From NCBI RefSeq assembly GCF_041146395.1, contig NC_090989.1:225712843-225776842 (forward strand): DNA of 64,000 bases. The letters run 5' to 3'. Of the stretch, positions 36,310 through 49,899 are shown one piece after another. The notes beneath the pieces were generated by a model. The model ran no database searches. It had not been told where the DNA came from and was given only the letters and a program-made list of their open reading frames with translations. The DNA is from Eulemur rufifrons (taxonomy: Eukaryota > Chordata > Mammalia > Primates > Lemuridae). Made by a program: the position numbers and the translations under genes. The first letter of the stretch is position 1. Each line of letters begins with the position of its first letter.

Positions 36310-39130
36310 GCCTAATCACCCTTGGAACATATATGTACGGGAGTGGGGACGAAGGAGCTGTGTGAACCTGGCACACTGGCAAGATGGGCCTGCCATAGGT
36401 CGATCTGTGGGATGAGCTAAGGAGTTTCCCGGGCAGATATCATCCTGATGGAAAAGAGAACCAAGCACAAGCTCGATCAGGAACAGAGCCAGAGAGGGGT
36501 GATTATTAATACATCAGAGCATCTGTCACTTGGATTAGCTCCTAGGCTAGTCCCCTCCCCATGTCTGAGTCCTGAGGAGAGTTGGGGTGCTATAACTAAA
36601 AATAGATATAGCTGCTCAGGAGGTGCATTCTGTGATTTTAGAGCACAGGCGTTATGCTGTGGGAACCCTCTTGTGCCATAGAAGGCTGAAGAGAAGAAAA
36701 GCACATACCCCATTTCACAATGGGATTCTGAACAGCTGTGGCATCTCATGGGCACTTGGGCATTGGTGGCACATGAGTCGGGAGGGCAGCAGCCTGCCAA
36801 AGCAGCAGCTGGGCCCATCAGAGGCTACAGTCTCCCCAGTATGGCAGTTGGGCAGATGCATCACTGTCTAGCGGGAAAAGTAGCAGTAGACATCAGCCGT
36901 GGTTCTGCACACCCAGTACAGGGTATAGGGAGCTGTAGCTGAAGAACAAAAGCAAAAATGATGTACAGCAACTAATATGACTTGTTGCTGAATTCATTCT
37001 GAATCCTTACTACCTAAGGATTCTGAGAAACACGTGGATGAATTTGCAGAGGCCCAGAGTACTACATTAGTAGGTGATGACAAGAGTTTATCAGAAGGGA
37101 TTGCATTTTTTCTGTCCTGTTGGGGGATTCCTGGTGCAGATACTAAAACAAAACCAAGAGCACCTTCTCACCCCAAATGCCAAACTGCTAGTCAATTGAT
37201 GGCGTGGAAATGCGGATCAGAAGCTCATGAGTTGTGCTGGTCATTGGCTTAGTTCCCCAGAGAAGAGGAAAGCCATTTTGCAACTTTAGTGGAGCTTCTG
37301 CAGCCGTGTGAAAATGCTCACCATTCTAGTTATGGTGCCATGACAGTGACGACCTTTTAGTGAACTGAGGTACCAAGGTGAAGATCTTTTTTACTGGAGA
37401 ATTTGGGTAACACCTAGGGTCCTTGAAGCAGGAGCCACCATGGCTGATTGAATGATAAGCTCTGTTAGGAAATGTGAGTGAGGAAAATAGAGACAAGGGA
37501 ATGATCTATCTTCCTCCCGTGAATTAGCGAGGCTGTTGGGAGGACAGAGACAATGAAAATTCTAGGCTAGTTCCCAGTGGATAATTAGGATGGAGAAATG
37601 AACCACTCCTCCCAACACCTGTCAGAGCAGCATAACCCGTCATTGTGCAAATTACAAAAAAAAGACACCCCCTCTGCATGGCCAAGTTGAGAGGAAATAT
37701 ACCTTTCTCAGGCTGACAGCCCCTTGCGAGGGGCAAGGGTTGGCAAGCAGGAAACAGACCTCCAATTTCTCAGTGCATTTGTGCATTTTACAAAATGCAC
37801 CACTTTGTGGGATACCCCACCCCAGTTAATGTGCCACAAAAGTAGGAGTTCATTGAATGTACCTTATGTTGAGAAATAGGGGCAAACTAGGGAGGATGTG
37901 CCCTTAGAGATATGAGCCAGAAGCTTGGCTTGCACTGCAACATAAAGAATGTGAGGCTGGAGCAGTAGCCTGGGGATTAGCCCTTCCATCTGGCCAGACA
38001 GTATATGCAGAGCATCACTTTGCAGCCCCAACAGCTGCCGGACATAAAAGACACAAAAGGCCTGGAAAAGAACTTTTTAGACTCAGAAAATGTCATATCC
38101 ATGCCTAAAAAAAAAAACCATTGCAGGCCTGGAAGAGATACTGGAACTGCTGGCTGTCATGTCCTCATGGGAGAGGCTAGGAAATCCATGGGTGTCTCCA
38201 CTGCCATTAGCTGCTCCAGGGACATAAGCAAGGGGCAGCCTCACACATTGCTGGGCTCCACATGTCTACAACAATGACCTTGGCAGGTGAATCCCGAGGA
38301 ATAGGGACTTTGACGGAGTGACATAGACACACAAGGGGTGGCACATTGAGAGAAAGCAATGTCCTCTGCTGGAGATCATCCATGTCTGCACACATGGGGA
38401 ACTTGGAAAGAACGGGCTGTCAATTTATATTTGCATGACTCCAAACACAGAGATCTGTTTAGGGGAACAGAGAGCTGGACACCAAGCACCCTACATGTCA
38501 GAGGAGAGGAGAGCGAGCCCCGTCTCATTTTGTCTCCTGGCTAGAACCCCACACACTCATGTGTGCTTGGTAAGGGATGGGTGGGGGGCTGAGAGTAGCA
38601 TTGTCAATGGCACTTGCAAGGACTGTCACTAAACTGTGAAACAGTGGTCACAAGCTGCCACACTTTCGAGCACTTCTACAGGACAATGTTACAGAAGGGG
38701 GCACTCTCCCCTCCTTTGCAAAAGTCCCTTGAGTTTGGGCACCTCAGGGGCTCAAGGAAGTGGAGGTCTTTGGTGCCCTTTTAAGGAGGTAGTGCTGTTT
38801 TGAGGCAGTGAAATGAGCCATTCCAGGCAGAGGTGACCCCAGGCCTGGGGACTCTGTCGGTTCAGCACAGGGGAAGTACCCATAGAAATAGCATGGGCCT
38901 GAGAGAGAAGGATCATACAGCCACATGGCCAGAGGTGGATTTATTTGTGAGCATATGTGAGCTACCCTGGGACCTCCAGAGATGTGTGGGGTGGAGAGGT
39001 GGGGACTTGGTAGAGCCCTGGGATCCAGCATTGGCGTGTCATGGCAAGAGCCAGCAAAACGTGAGTGATCATAGAGTCTTACTGCTGAGGAAACTGGTGT
39101 TTTCTCTGACAATTGGAACAATGCATAAAA
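36310..39130. other. GC-richer unassigned block, possibly an old retroelement interior
   Basis: About 2.8 kb have clearly higher GC than the AT-rich flanks and show no SINE or LINE. Short open frames of 60-125 codons occur in many phases with no continuous frame, and I recognise no reverse transcriptase, protease or integrase motif. The sharp change at both ends suggests an inserted element. The most likely explanation is the decayed interior of an old ERVL/MaLR-class element without recognisable LTRs. Alternatives are an unlisted DNA transposon or simply a GC-rich unique segment. Some wording near 38190-38290 ('gacataagcaaggggcagcctcacacattgctgggctcc') feels like a repeat I have met, but I cannot name it. 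Confidence 0.3.
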
Positions 39131-39254
39131 ACTAAACTTATTTTTATAATCAGATATGGTTTGCAGTATCCTAAAAGTACTTAAATATTTAAACTCAAAC
39201 TTTAAAATCTAAAAATATACAGGCTACTGAAATAATAGCACATCATTTTTTGCC

Positions 39255-39690
39255 CATATGCTCAGGCCTCCCTGGCTTATTTGTTCCCTGAACATGCCAA
39301 GCTTTCCTTACCTAGGGGTCTTTGCACTTGGTGTTCCCTGTCTCTGGAATGATCTCTCTCAAAGCTTTATAAAGTTCACTCCTTCTTGTCATGCAGATCT
39401 CAGCTTAAATGCCTCTTGTTCAGAGAGCCTTTCTCTGACTGTAGTCACTCTCTCACATGATGGAGTTTTATGTTTTTAATAAACATTAAAATAAACTTAT
39501 CACTTATTAGCTCAAATTATCTTGTTGGAATTTTTTTCTAGTTACCTGTCTATTGCCTATCTATGTCCAAAAAAATGTAGGTACCAAAAAAATGTGTCTG
39601 TTTTGTTCCCAGTTGTATTCCCTAGCATATTACTGCCTGGCACATAATAAGGGCTCCTTAAGAATTTGGCAAATCAATTGATTTTAAACA
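39255..39690 (+). mobile_element. L2 LINE 3' end
   Basis: 'tgaacatgccaagctttccttacctaggggtctttgcacttggtgttccctgtctctggaatgatc', 'aagttcactccttcttgtcatgcagatctcagcttaaatgcctcttgttcagagagcctttctctgactg', 'ttgtattccctagcatattactgcctggcacataataagggctcc' follow L2 closely. Confidence 0.85.
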
Positions 39691-42600
39691 TTCATTGTCA
39701 ATTTCTCTGCAATTGGGAGAATTACTCATGATAGGCCAACATGAAAAAATGGTGTCCCTGTGCTTTTTATCTTATTCGTTTTCCAGGTAAATGAGAACCA
39801 GGAGAACTTCTGCCTCAAACTTAGCATGTAATCTTGATTTGTTTATATGTGTTGACAGATCATTTTCAAATTCATATCTCTAACATCTTTGCACACTAAC
39901 ACTTTCCACATATCGGTACTTTAACATTCATTTTGCTAGAACATCAGATGTCTCTACCATTCTGAATTTGCCTTTTCTAACCCAGTGCTGTTAAAACAGC
40001 ACATCACTAATGAGAATGTAATCTATCAGCAATATAGATGGTGACTTGTCACTACATTAGCAACACTAAAATACTCTGTATACTTTATGGAAACTCTGAT
40101 CCTCAAAATTGTGCCTGCTTTAAAAATGAAACAAGAAACTGTGTCAGACACAATTTAAGTCTCTCTTGGGCTTTTTAGTAACTTTGCATACCCACTGGGA
40201 TTATGGCTAATGTTTTCTATATCCTTTTAGGTGGCTAGTTTGACACCAAATGAGCTCCTAAGACACACTGCTGAATCATCTTCATTGGAAATTTTAAGAA
40301 TAGAACAGGTACTACCTGTGCTAGATGGGGTGTCACCGTACTTAAAAGCTGGGACAGACCCACTCACCCCTTGAGATTTGCTCTGGCTAGGTGATTTTCC
40401 CATGTTTGGATAATTATTAGTCCTCCACAACTGTCAAATTTTGCTCTTAAACAAAATTATCTTGAGGGAGGGAAAAAAATCTATCTTAATCAATACTGGG
40501 GAGTTTCTATATGTTTGTCCATTAAAAATACATCAGAGTGACTGTTTCATCTTGAAGGGATGTTTAAGACCACAAAAGGCCGGTGACTTTTGGGGATAGT
40601 TCCTTATGTGTTTGGCACTTTTAGAATTTCTGCTGTTTTTCCTTTTTTATGTAGATCCTATCCTAGTAACCAGCATGGGGTATTTCTGAAGTTCATTTAC
40701 TGCCATTTTTCTGTATTGTCCAACAGATCGTTTCTAGTACCTTCTGATGTGTGGCAGCTGTGTTTTAACAATTCCAAGTGTACCATATGAAAGTAATCAA
40801 AGACATTAACACACTAGTGTCTGCAGCTCTGGAGGTATTTCCTGCACACCGTACTACTAGGCCATACGAAGTTGTATGTGAATTACTTTGTTTTGTTTTT
40901 TTGGCTTTGGGGTTTTCGGGTTTTTTTTAGCATGTTGAAGTATTCTCTAAATACATGTGAACTTGTCACATGCTTGTGTTAGTGAATCCATTTTTCTATG
41001 CACATAACTATCTCCAAAGGGCGGCATACTAAAATCGGTATTCAAGTGCCATTTTCACAGAGCATAGAATATTTCTCACATTAATCTGTGCAAAGTGATC
41101 TCAGATTCCCAAAGGAGGAAATAGTTAAAGTTTAGTGTTTTCTCTGATATAGTGTACCCTGGGTAGAGGTAGTAATGGCTAACTACGTAACATCCTAATG
41201 TAAGCAGTTATTGTGAAATGTTTCACATACAGTATTTTATTATAGTAAGATTGCACTGTACTTAAAGTAAATATCCCTGGATCCCCTCCAAAGCTGAAAG
41301 AATGTGGTTAGGTTACAGAATCTGCTCATTCAGCAATTGTGTCTTATAATAAATTAGGGTTTTGGAAAAAAAGGTTGCTTTGTTTATCACAAAAGGTGAG
41401 GAGAATAAAGAAAAACCTGAAAAAAGTATACTTTCAAAGTTTGTCAATTAAGCAATATGTTGTGCCATCTTGAAAGAAGGCATAATCATATGCACATTTT
41501 ATTATCTCACTGATTGCAATACCACTTATATCATATAAGCAAAGTATTCAAGGATAAAGCTTAAAAATTAAGGCTCCAAATGTGACAGATGCTATCATAA
41601 GTCATATTTTAAGATTTAATCTAGCTTACAATATATCCATTTTCGCCACTCTCTTGCAATCTCTATCAAAAAATGTAAACTCTGTAATTGTTTTACTATA
41701 TATTCTAGAATTACAGTGAACATAAATATTATAGTTATAGGTAGAAATATGGATATAGATTTAGAGAGAACACCTAATGTTCCATTTTAGCACACCGACT
41801 TCATTTTCCTCACTAGAGGAGATATCCTTTCAAAACATGCCTTAAACAAGGGGTTCTAGGACCCCGTGGTAAGTAGCCAAGAGCCCACATTTATTTGACA
41901 TTCCATTTCTCCCCAATGACCACTACTGACAGAGCCTCAGCATGCCCGGCTCATGCAGAACTTTCACTCTTAATTAAAATAGTGACACCAAAAGCTTTTA
42001 ATGATTCCCCAAATGCTGTTATAAGGTAGAGGGTAAATGTTAGAGCTGGGGCCCGTCTTTGGGGAATAACTCTAAAATTTGGAAGTAACATTTTCTGTGC
42101 TGCTTCATCCATTGCCTTTCTGCGGTCTCCCACGGGATTTTACTAGGCACTGGGCCACATCTAACCTTAACTGCTTGCTGAAGGAATCTCTTTGGAACAT
42201 CTAACACCAGAAGAGTAGATTTTTCCAATCCAAAAACAAAAAAAAAGAAGAAATGGTTTAATCTTTCAACTCTACCTCTCCAATTCTTGGCTTTCTTCTG
42301 GACTCACTTGTCCTACTTCTTTACCCAGGTAAGGTCAGCAGAACTATTAATGATAATGTCCTCCCCTCCCCAAAATAGCACCCTGAAAAGCTTACACATT
42401 ATAAATCTTCAACAGAGTCTGCATTTATGGAGCACTTTTTACTGGCAAATGGCAATACCAAAGATTTCTTTTTAATCTAGACTTAATTCCTGTTCTTATA
42501 ATCATGCATAATGACTACGGGGTCTAACTTAGAGATAGAGATGGATAGATTAATAAATAGATAAATAGACGTTGCTTTGAAAAAGAAGAGTTAAGGATTA

Positions 42601-42734
42601 GGATGACATGGAATCCTTGCCATCTACCTCTCTGATTTCTGAGCCTTCACTTTGCCTGTTTTTCTCAAGCAAAGAAAATTAGAAACAGTTCCTGAAAAGT
42701 TGCCATTTGGATCAGCTACTTTAATTTACATCAC
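39691..42734. other. Large unassigned AT-rich region
   Basis: About 3 kb show no repeat I can name except small AT- and T-rich words (40890-40930) and degenerate GATA-type words near 42535-42570. The segment 40200-40440 has exon-like composition on neither strand. No feature is supported. Confidence 0.35.
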
Positions 42735-43110
42735 AAACTCTTCTGGGTGTACTTAGAATGTGCAAGGTACCATGCTATGCAGAAAGCAGAAATGAAGAAA
42801 GCCAGTGGGAGAGCTGGGCATATAAAAGAAGGGACTTTCAGCGGAAGAATAGCAGAGCATAAGCCCTGAGGTGGGAACTTGATCAGCATGCTTGGAAATC
42901 AGGAAGTGGATTGATTCAGCTGAAGATTAAGCTGAATGGAGAAATAATGGGGTGGGGGGAGTAGGGAGGAGAAGGGATAACAATAGGAGTGAGGCTGAAA
43001 AGGAGGCCTTGATCCAGACCAGGCGAAGTCAGGCTGAGGTTTAGGACATTGCTCCCTAAGCAATAGAGGGAGCTCCTCGAGGCTTTGGAGGGACAGGGAG
43101 TGACAGAGTG
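42735..43110 (-). mobile_element. L2 fragment (antisense)
   Basis: 'ttagaatgtgcaaggtaccatgctatgcagaaagcagaaatgaagaa' and 'agcagagcataagccctgaggtgggaacttgatcagcatgcttggaa' match the reverse L2 ('…gcaaaggccctgaggtgggaacaagcttgg'). A G-quadruplex-type motif lies at 42949-42976. Confidence 0.65.
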
Positions 43111-43775
43111 TGATCCAACATCTCTCTTTCCTGTTTACTGCTGAGGTCTTCAATTTAAAATCTCAGGAATCATTCAGGAGATCTTTAACAGCATCACCAA
43201 CATCACCCAAATTTTTTGAGAACCTGGTGGTTTTAAAGCTAACTAAATCACTACAGAGAAGGCAGAAATTGCACTGAAAATCTGTATTTTCTACTTCAAA
43301 GAAGCTGTGAGTGTAGTCATGGTTAGTCTTAGCACAGTCATGAAGTCGAAAAGGTTTGGACTTGAAATATGCCCCTCCCCGCCACAGCCCTCCTCCTGCC
43401 TCGGCATCTTCCTGCATCCATCTTCTGTCCTGTCCCACCAGGAAGAGGGCACTGGCCCTCCACCCTCACCCAACCATTAATGGGCTTGACTAATGGTTTA
43501 ATGGAGGTAAGGTGCAGGGTACTATATAAAATTAATGTTAGACTCCCTTTGGGTGTGATTCACGCTGGGCACATTTTAATTTCCTTGCCTTTTCCTCCCC
43601 CAACAATGAAAACTCCACCTGATTGTTTATCCATGAAATTCCTAGGGACCAAAGGTCTTTTAGTGCCATAGTTGGAGTTAAAATCACAAATAACCCAGTG
43701 AGAGAAAAATGTTGAACTAAATTTATATTGAGATGTAGATGACCAGTAGTATAGAATAAGTATTAGCAGTCAGGT
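43111..43775. other. Unassigned region
   Basis: No repeat or exon supported. The frames here are short and overlap. Confidence 0.3.
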
Positions 43776-43779
43776 TCCT

Positions 43780-44240
43780 AGCAGGAAATAGATGGCATGC
43801 TCAAATTAGGATCATTCCAGGAGAATTTAATAAAGAGACTATTCATAGCGTTGTGGGGAAGCCACAGGGTTAGTGCAGCACCCTGGGCTAATAAAAACAC
43901 AGCTGTTACCAGTCCTAGGCCCAAGAGAAAACGGGAGGAGGGAGCAGTTACTGGAACCTAAAATGACAATCGCTCAGAGAGCTTTGCCATAGGAGGAGCT
44001 GGGACCTTTAGACAAGGGATACCACTGGCCCAAGTTGACCCCCCCACCCAGGGAGAGAGCCAGGGGGAATAGGTACCCTGATCTCACAATTACGCTGCCC
44101 GTTAATCTCTTTCCAGGACTCCCCATTGGCTGAACTCAACCGGAGGTGGAGAGCAAGCAAACCTGTTGATGAAGTTCTTATAAGTCTGCTTCTCTGTGCA
44201 GAGCCGGGTGGAAATGAGTGCAGAGTAGATCTGGATGGGT
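43780..44240 (+). mobile_element. Old interspersed repeat (family A), copy 2
   Basis: 'caggttcctagcaggaaatagatggc', 'ccaggagaatttaataaagagactattcatagcg', 'ctccccattggctgaactcaaccggaggtggagagcaagc' and 'gcagagccgggtggaaatgagtgcagagtagatctggatgggtaaatgg' follow the same order as the copy at 7.94-8.44 kb, in the same orientation. Confidence 0.5.
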
Positions 44241-44375
44241 AAATGGCATATCAAGCATTGAGAGGGAGGGAGAAAGAAAGTAAAAAAACAAGCTTGGGAG
44301 GGAAGTGGGAGATGTTGAAGAAGAGATTAAAACCAACCAATCTACTTGTATTCCAGATAATTGACTTTGTTCTTG

Positions 44376-44376
<1 letters not shown>

Positions 44377-44410
<34 letters not shown>
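44377..44410. repeat. (AC)17 microsatellite
   Basis: A perfect run of 17 AC units, followed by ccccttt. Such pure runs are normally length-polymorphic. It explains the histidine/threonine-rich and valine/cysteine-rich open frames across it. Confidence 0.97.
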
Positions 44411-44412
<2 letters not shown>

Positions 44413-45190
44413 CTTTCAAAACTCAAGCAACATATTGTTGAGAGAACATTTTGCCTTCTAAATTCAAAGGGAGACATTTTCATGCACTCCTCATTCTGCA
44501 TGATGGCCACCCTCCTTCTTCCTGTGAAGAACACTCATTGAAATCCAGACACTAATGAGACCTTAAAGCATGGACATAGTTCCCTGTGAGCTGCTGGTCA
44601 GTCTTCTTTTATTTTCCAGTATCTTGAAGAACAGCAGATAAGCAAAACATTCCTTCCCTTTTCCCACAGGGCTGCCTTTCAGGCCATGCCAAGTCAGTGT
44701 CAGATGGAAATCCATGAGTTCCCAGAGTCTCCCCAACATCCCTCTCTCTCTTCTATTTCTTCCCCCAACCAGCGCCCCCCATCTCTAGGTCAGATCTTTG
44801 GAGCTCCTCATTGCTGGTTTTACCCTAGGAAAGTATTTTGAAATTTCCATTCTGTTCATCTTCAATATTCTTCAAGAATAAAATAAGATTCTTATTCCTG
44901 AAGCATCTCCATAATGAAACTCTCTTGTGAACAGAACTTTGAGGCATGATTACACTGAAAGAACCCCCTCCCACCTGCCCACATCTCACCCCCATCCCTA
45001 CTCCACTTCTCACCCCTTCCCCGAAATGATTAAAGGAGGCAAAAGGACCCTTGTTTTGTCCCATGAACTTTACAGAGTTCTTTTTCTGATCATAATTGGA
45101 TAATGGGTTCCTTGATTGGTTGGACTACTTTCATAAAATATTTTCATGTTTCTTGTGTATAACTAAATTATCTTTTTCCTTCCCAAACTT
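44411..45190. other. Unassigned region
   Basis: No repeat or exon supported. A C-rich part lies at 44965-45020. Confidence 0.3.
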
Positions 45191-45194
45191 TGAT

Positions 45195-45690
45195 TCGGTT
45201 TTCTATAGACACATAAAACTATGCCAAAATGTGGTGGCTTGAAGTAACAATGTGTCAACTGTCACAGTTTTATGCGATGTCTGGATGCTTCCTGCCTGCA
45301 ATTTCTCACACAGTCACCGGAGGCTCCGTTGCTGGCTGTCCAAGATGGCGCTCCCACATGACTGGGCACCCATGCTGGCTGTCAGCTGGGAGAAGAGCAC
45401 CTGCCTGCGGCCTCTCTCTGAAGCTTTTGTTTCTCGCAGCATGGTAGGTGAGTTCTGAGAGGAAAGTGTCTCACGGTGAGCCTTCCAAAAGCTCCAGAAG
45501 GGAGCTGCCAACATCTTATATAACCTACTCTCAGAAGTCTCAGCACAGCACTTCCATCTCAAACCTGTCCCTAACATCAGCCAGATTCAAGGAGAAAGGA
45601 CTTAGACTCCCACCCACTTGCTGTGAGGAGCAGTGGGCACTTACAAAGAGGCAAAGAATGGATGATTTGGAAACCAACAAAAATTTTCCC
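45195..45690 (+). mobile_element. Old interspersed repeat, probably L1M/MER type
   Basis: 'gtggtggcttgaagtaacaatgtgtc', 'cagtcaccggaggctccgttgctggctgtcc', 'gtcagctgggagaagagcacc', 'tctcagaagtctcagcacagcacttccatc', 'gccagattcaaggagaaaggacttagactcccaccc' follows a common old repeat ('…ttagtggcttaaaacaacaa… gattcaaggggtggggaaatagactcc…'). I do not trust my memory of its family name. Confidence 0.5.
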
Positions 45691-46139
45691 CTCTTCTTTT
45701 GTCTTTTTCTGCCTTTGTGTTTTCCTGGAATCATAATCATTCATTTGTGCTATCATTATTCAACAGTGTGCTTAATATAGTGGAAAGAGAACTGAATTTG
45801 GAGTAAGAAGGCCGAGCCGACAATCCCACCCAGGGGCAAAACCAAGCCAAAGCAGCAGCTGGGCTCCAAGGGGCCCATGCATCTGTGCCTAGCTTTCTGC
45901 TTTTTATCCAACTCCAGAGGAGTGGAGAGATAAGAAGAACCAATCTGCAGTTATTTCATCTCCATTTTAACATCTCCTTCCCCCTGACAGTTTAGAGGAG
46001 GGGAACTGAGCTGGCAAATTTACCTCAGAATTCAGGAGCTGGCCCCTCCTCAACTCCGTGAGCTGATGATGAGTAGGTCTTTCCTCCATCACCCAAAGAT
46101 GAGCTCCCATCTCCTCTGCAAAGGGCATCGTCTGGACTG

Positions 46140-46300
46140 TACGTACAGATCTTTTCTACTAATCCCAGCTCTGTCACGTTTTGGGGTTAGTCACGTTCAG
46201 TTTTCTCATCTGGAAAATGAGGAGACTAGGTATTTCAGAGGTGTCAGGGAATCAAGATGAATAAGGTGTGTGAAAATGTTGTGAACGATAGAGCCCTAGG
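46140..46300 (+). mobile_element. MIR (sense)
   Basis: 'ctaatcccagctctgtcacgttttggggttagtcacgttcagttttctcatctggaaaatgaggagactag' is a clear MIR core with 'gtgtgtgaaaatgttgtgaa' after it. Confidence 0.75.
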
Positions 46301-46338
46301 GACAGGTAAAGTGTTTTCAAGACAGTTGCCAAAATCAG

Positions 46339-46525
46339 GGGTCAGCAAACTTTTTCTCTAAAGGCCCAAATCCCCCAAATTTTCAACTCTGTGAGCCATA
46401 CATACTGCTTCTTTTGCAACTCATCAACGCCACTGTCGTAGTGAGGGCAAAAGTAGCCACAGATAAAGCGGCAACAGACGGGCAAGGGTGGATTTGGGCC
46501 TCGGGCCGCATGTCAGCTCCTGATC
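46339..46525 (+). mobile_element. Non-autonomous hAT DNA transposon (MER-type)
   Basis: It starts with the terminal repeat caggggtcagcaaactt and goes through 'tttctctaaaggccc', 'ctctgtgagccatacatactgcttcttttgcaactcatcaacgccactgtcgtagtgagggcaaaagtagccacagataaagcggcaacagacgggcaagggtgg', ending near 'ggcctcgggccgc'. This is a common hAT-Charlie-derived element ('…cggctttgcgggccatatggtc… gctgttgtagcgcgaaagcagcc…'). The far terminal repeat is lost. Confidence 0.7.
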
Positions 46526-46950
46526 CAAGTCATGATTTCACCTCAAGGAAAAGAATGGAAAGAAACGTCAGGACAAGTAAACTCTCAATAATATTTTTTA
46601 TTTAGACTTAACTGTGGTTCAAACACCAGACAAGGTGAATTACAAATGTAAAAATGTGGGAAAATGACGTTTGATACTAACAGTTGACACAGGGCTTAAA
46701 GAGAATATTGTTAAGAGAAAATACACTGGCAAGCTCCTGGGAAGAGAAAGTGGGGATGTGGGAGCTTGGGCTTGGGAGATCTGTTGAAACTGAGAAAGGA
46801 GAACTAATATTCCATTTATTCTAGATAGGAATTGAAAAGACAGTGAGGGTCTATATGATTCTCAGTGTGACCCCATCCCGTGAACGTCCAAATCCTCCAC
46901 AGGATTATTTAACTCATGAAATGTTTAGAATGTGTGTATGTGCATATATA
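46526..46950. other. Unassigned region
   Basis: Nothing recognised. Confidence 0.3.
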
Positions 46951-46951
46951 A

Positions 46952-46954
<3 letters not shown>

Positions 46955-46990
<36 letters not shown>

Positions 46991-47012
46991 GAGAGAGAAA
47001 GAGAAAGAGAGA
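46955..47012. repeat. (TG)16 microsatellite followed by GA-rich tract
   Basis: A perfect TG run (46955-46987) continues into 'aaagagagagaaagagaaagagagacc'. Both parts are likely polymorphic. Confidence 0.95.
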
Positions 47013-47835
47013 CCAGTGAAGAGACTGGAGGCCTACATACCTGGCTCACTTGGGGAAGACCTTAAGTATTATGCCAGGATCTTAGAGTGTAGAGACAAAG
47101 AAAATCATAAAAATGTAAGCCCTAGAAACACCTAGAAATTACAGGGAGGCCTCTGGACTGTCACAAGCCCTGACAATGGAGTGCAGAAGCATTTAACCAG
47201 ATGTCCAGAGGGCAGGGGCCCCAGCTGGAGGCTCTGGTGAAAACATAGAGTGTATCATGTTGTAAATAACAAGGATTATAGCAGTCTTATAAAGCATGCC
47301 AAATACTTCCTACTAAAATGTTAAAGTTTTTAAAAAGTCACTAACTACCCCCGTTATAAAGATTTAAAAAAAAAATAAGAAATGTAAGTTACTGGTAATT
47401 TTACATGTAGATTTATCCAAAATTTACCTTTCTAGGATGAAACTATTAAGTTGCTCAGTTCTTTTTGTGAAAAGGTTTCTTATACATCATATTCTGTGCA
47501 ATCACATTTCTAAAAAGTCCACTGCCAATTTTGGTTAAAAAAAATAGGAGTTAGCAATTAACACTGGGCACGTGAAGAAAGAATGTTCATCATAACAGAA
47601 GCTACCACATAACCCTTTCTTAGAATATTGACACCCTAATGCGTGTGTTCACTTCTCTGAGAGTGAACGCTGCTAAGGGTGCCATGGTCAGCTGTGTGCA
47701 CACATACACTGGCATAAACTTGGCATATCATATTTCATTCTTGGCTGAAGGATTGGAGTGAGCCACGGCTAATGGTGGCTGGAGAAAACATTTCAGAATG
47801 TCTTTATCTTATAGGAAAGGCACTGTGATAGAGAA
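47013..47835. other. Unassigned region
   Basis: No repeat or exon supported. A short A run lies at 47366-47377. Confidence 0.3.
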
Positions 47836-47839
47836 GAAA

Positions 47840-48030
47840 GATTTTTTTACTAGGAAACGGGTGATCTGAATTTGAGCTTGAATTCTTCTACTTCTTACCT
47901 CTGTAACCAAGGTTCTAACTAGATTTCTAAGTCAATTTCATCCTCTGCAACATGATGATAATGCCCGTCCTTCCTATGTCACCTGCTTGTTGTGAGAATT
48001 AAATGAGAAAAAGTAGGCAGGAAAAGCTTT
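47840..48030 (+). mobile_element. MIR (sense)
   Basis: 'gatctgaatttgagcttgaattcttctacttcttacctctgtaaccaagg', 'tcctctgcaacatgatgataatgcccgtccttcctatgtcacctgcttgttgtgagaattaaatgag' follows MIR in order, with its 3' end well kept. Confidence 0.75.
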
Positions 48031-48525
48031 GCAAGTTGATGAAGATACAGAAGATCTTTTAAACTGATGTGTGAGATGAGATTGCAATTAATTCTTAGGT
48101 ATTTGAAATATATTTTCAGGTTTCACTTCGGATTCAAGCATGAATTGACTGAGTACATGTGTATTATCAATATATCAATAGTATATATTAAACATAATAT
48201 TCTTTGCCTCAGGCTTTTTTCTCCTAACATCACTCACTGTCTGCAAACTGATAATGAACTGAATGAAAGCAAATAGCCAAGTTGTACACTATGTGGTTGA
48301 CACTATTTGTCCCCTCCCCAAGAGCCATCCACCGCTTCTCTCTCTCTTGTTAACAACACTCAGGTTTTATTTATATATCTGTGTATAGATTTACATGTTT
48401 ATCCCCCATTTCAAGGATAAACATTAATTCCTCAAAGCCAATCATAGTAACCTCATTTCCTTTGTCAGTGACTAATTAAGAGGTGAACATGTGACTCAGA
48501 ACTATTGAGTGCATGATGATACCAA
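48031..48525. other. Unassigned AT-rich region
   Basis: Nothing recognised. Confidence 0.3.
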
Positions 48526-48529
48526 ATGC

Positions 48530-48760
48530 TTACTTAGCATTTATTATATGCCAGGTACTTTTCCAACTGCTTTGCATATATTAATGCTAGTCCTAACAAC
48601 AACCCCGATGAGGTAGGTTCTATGACTGTCTAAGTTTTACAGCTGAGAAAAGTGAGAGCTAGAAAGATGAAAATACTTGTCCAAGGATGGAAGGAATTAG
48701 AGCTAAAATACAAATGCAGGCAGCATAGCTTCAGAGCCTGTGCTCATTGCTAGCATTTGT
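48530..48760 (-). mobile_element. MIR (antisense)
   Basis: 'gcttacttagcatttattatatgccaggtacttttccaactgctttgcatatattaatgctagtcctaacaacaaccccgatgaggtaggttctatg', 'cagctgagaaaagtgagagctagaaagatg' and 'gcagcatagcttcagagcctgtgctc' give a nearly full antisense MIR. Confidence 0.85.
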
Positions 48761-49024
48761 ACTCACGGGAAATCTCCTGAGGGCTTCTGGGAAACGTCTC
48801 CTCACTGATAAAAGAGTCACATGGGATATGGCCTGTTTTCTTCTGCTGGACATTTGATGATTGTATGTGATGCCTGGAATAATGGCAGCCATGTTGTGAC
48901 AATGAGGGGTGCTAAGCTCACACACTGATAGCTGATTGAAAAGATGGAAAAATCCTGGGTTCTCAACATTGTGTTGAAACACTGACTTTACAAACTCTGA
49001 AGTTTGCCTACTTCAGCCCTTCTT

Positions 49025-49895
<871 letters not shown>

Positions 49896-49899
49896 CAAA

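Noticed and set aside
44178..44534. 118-codon minus-strand frame with a (VC)n run
   Set aside because: The run is the (AC)17 microsatellite read antisense; not a protein.
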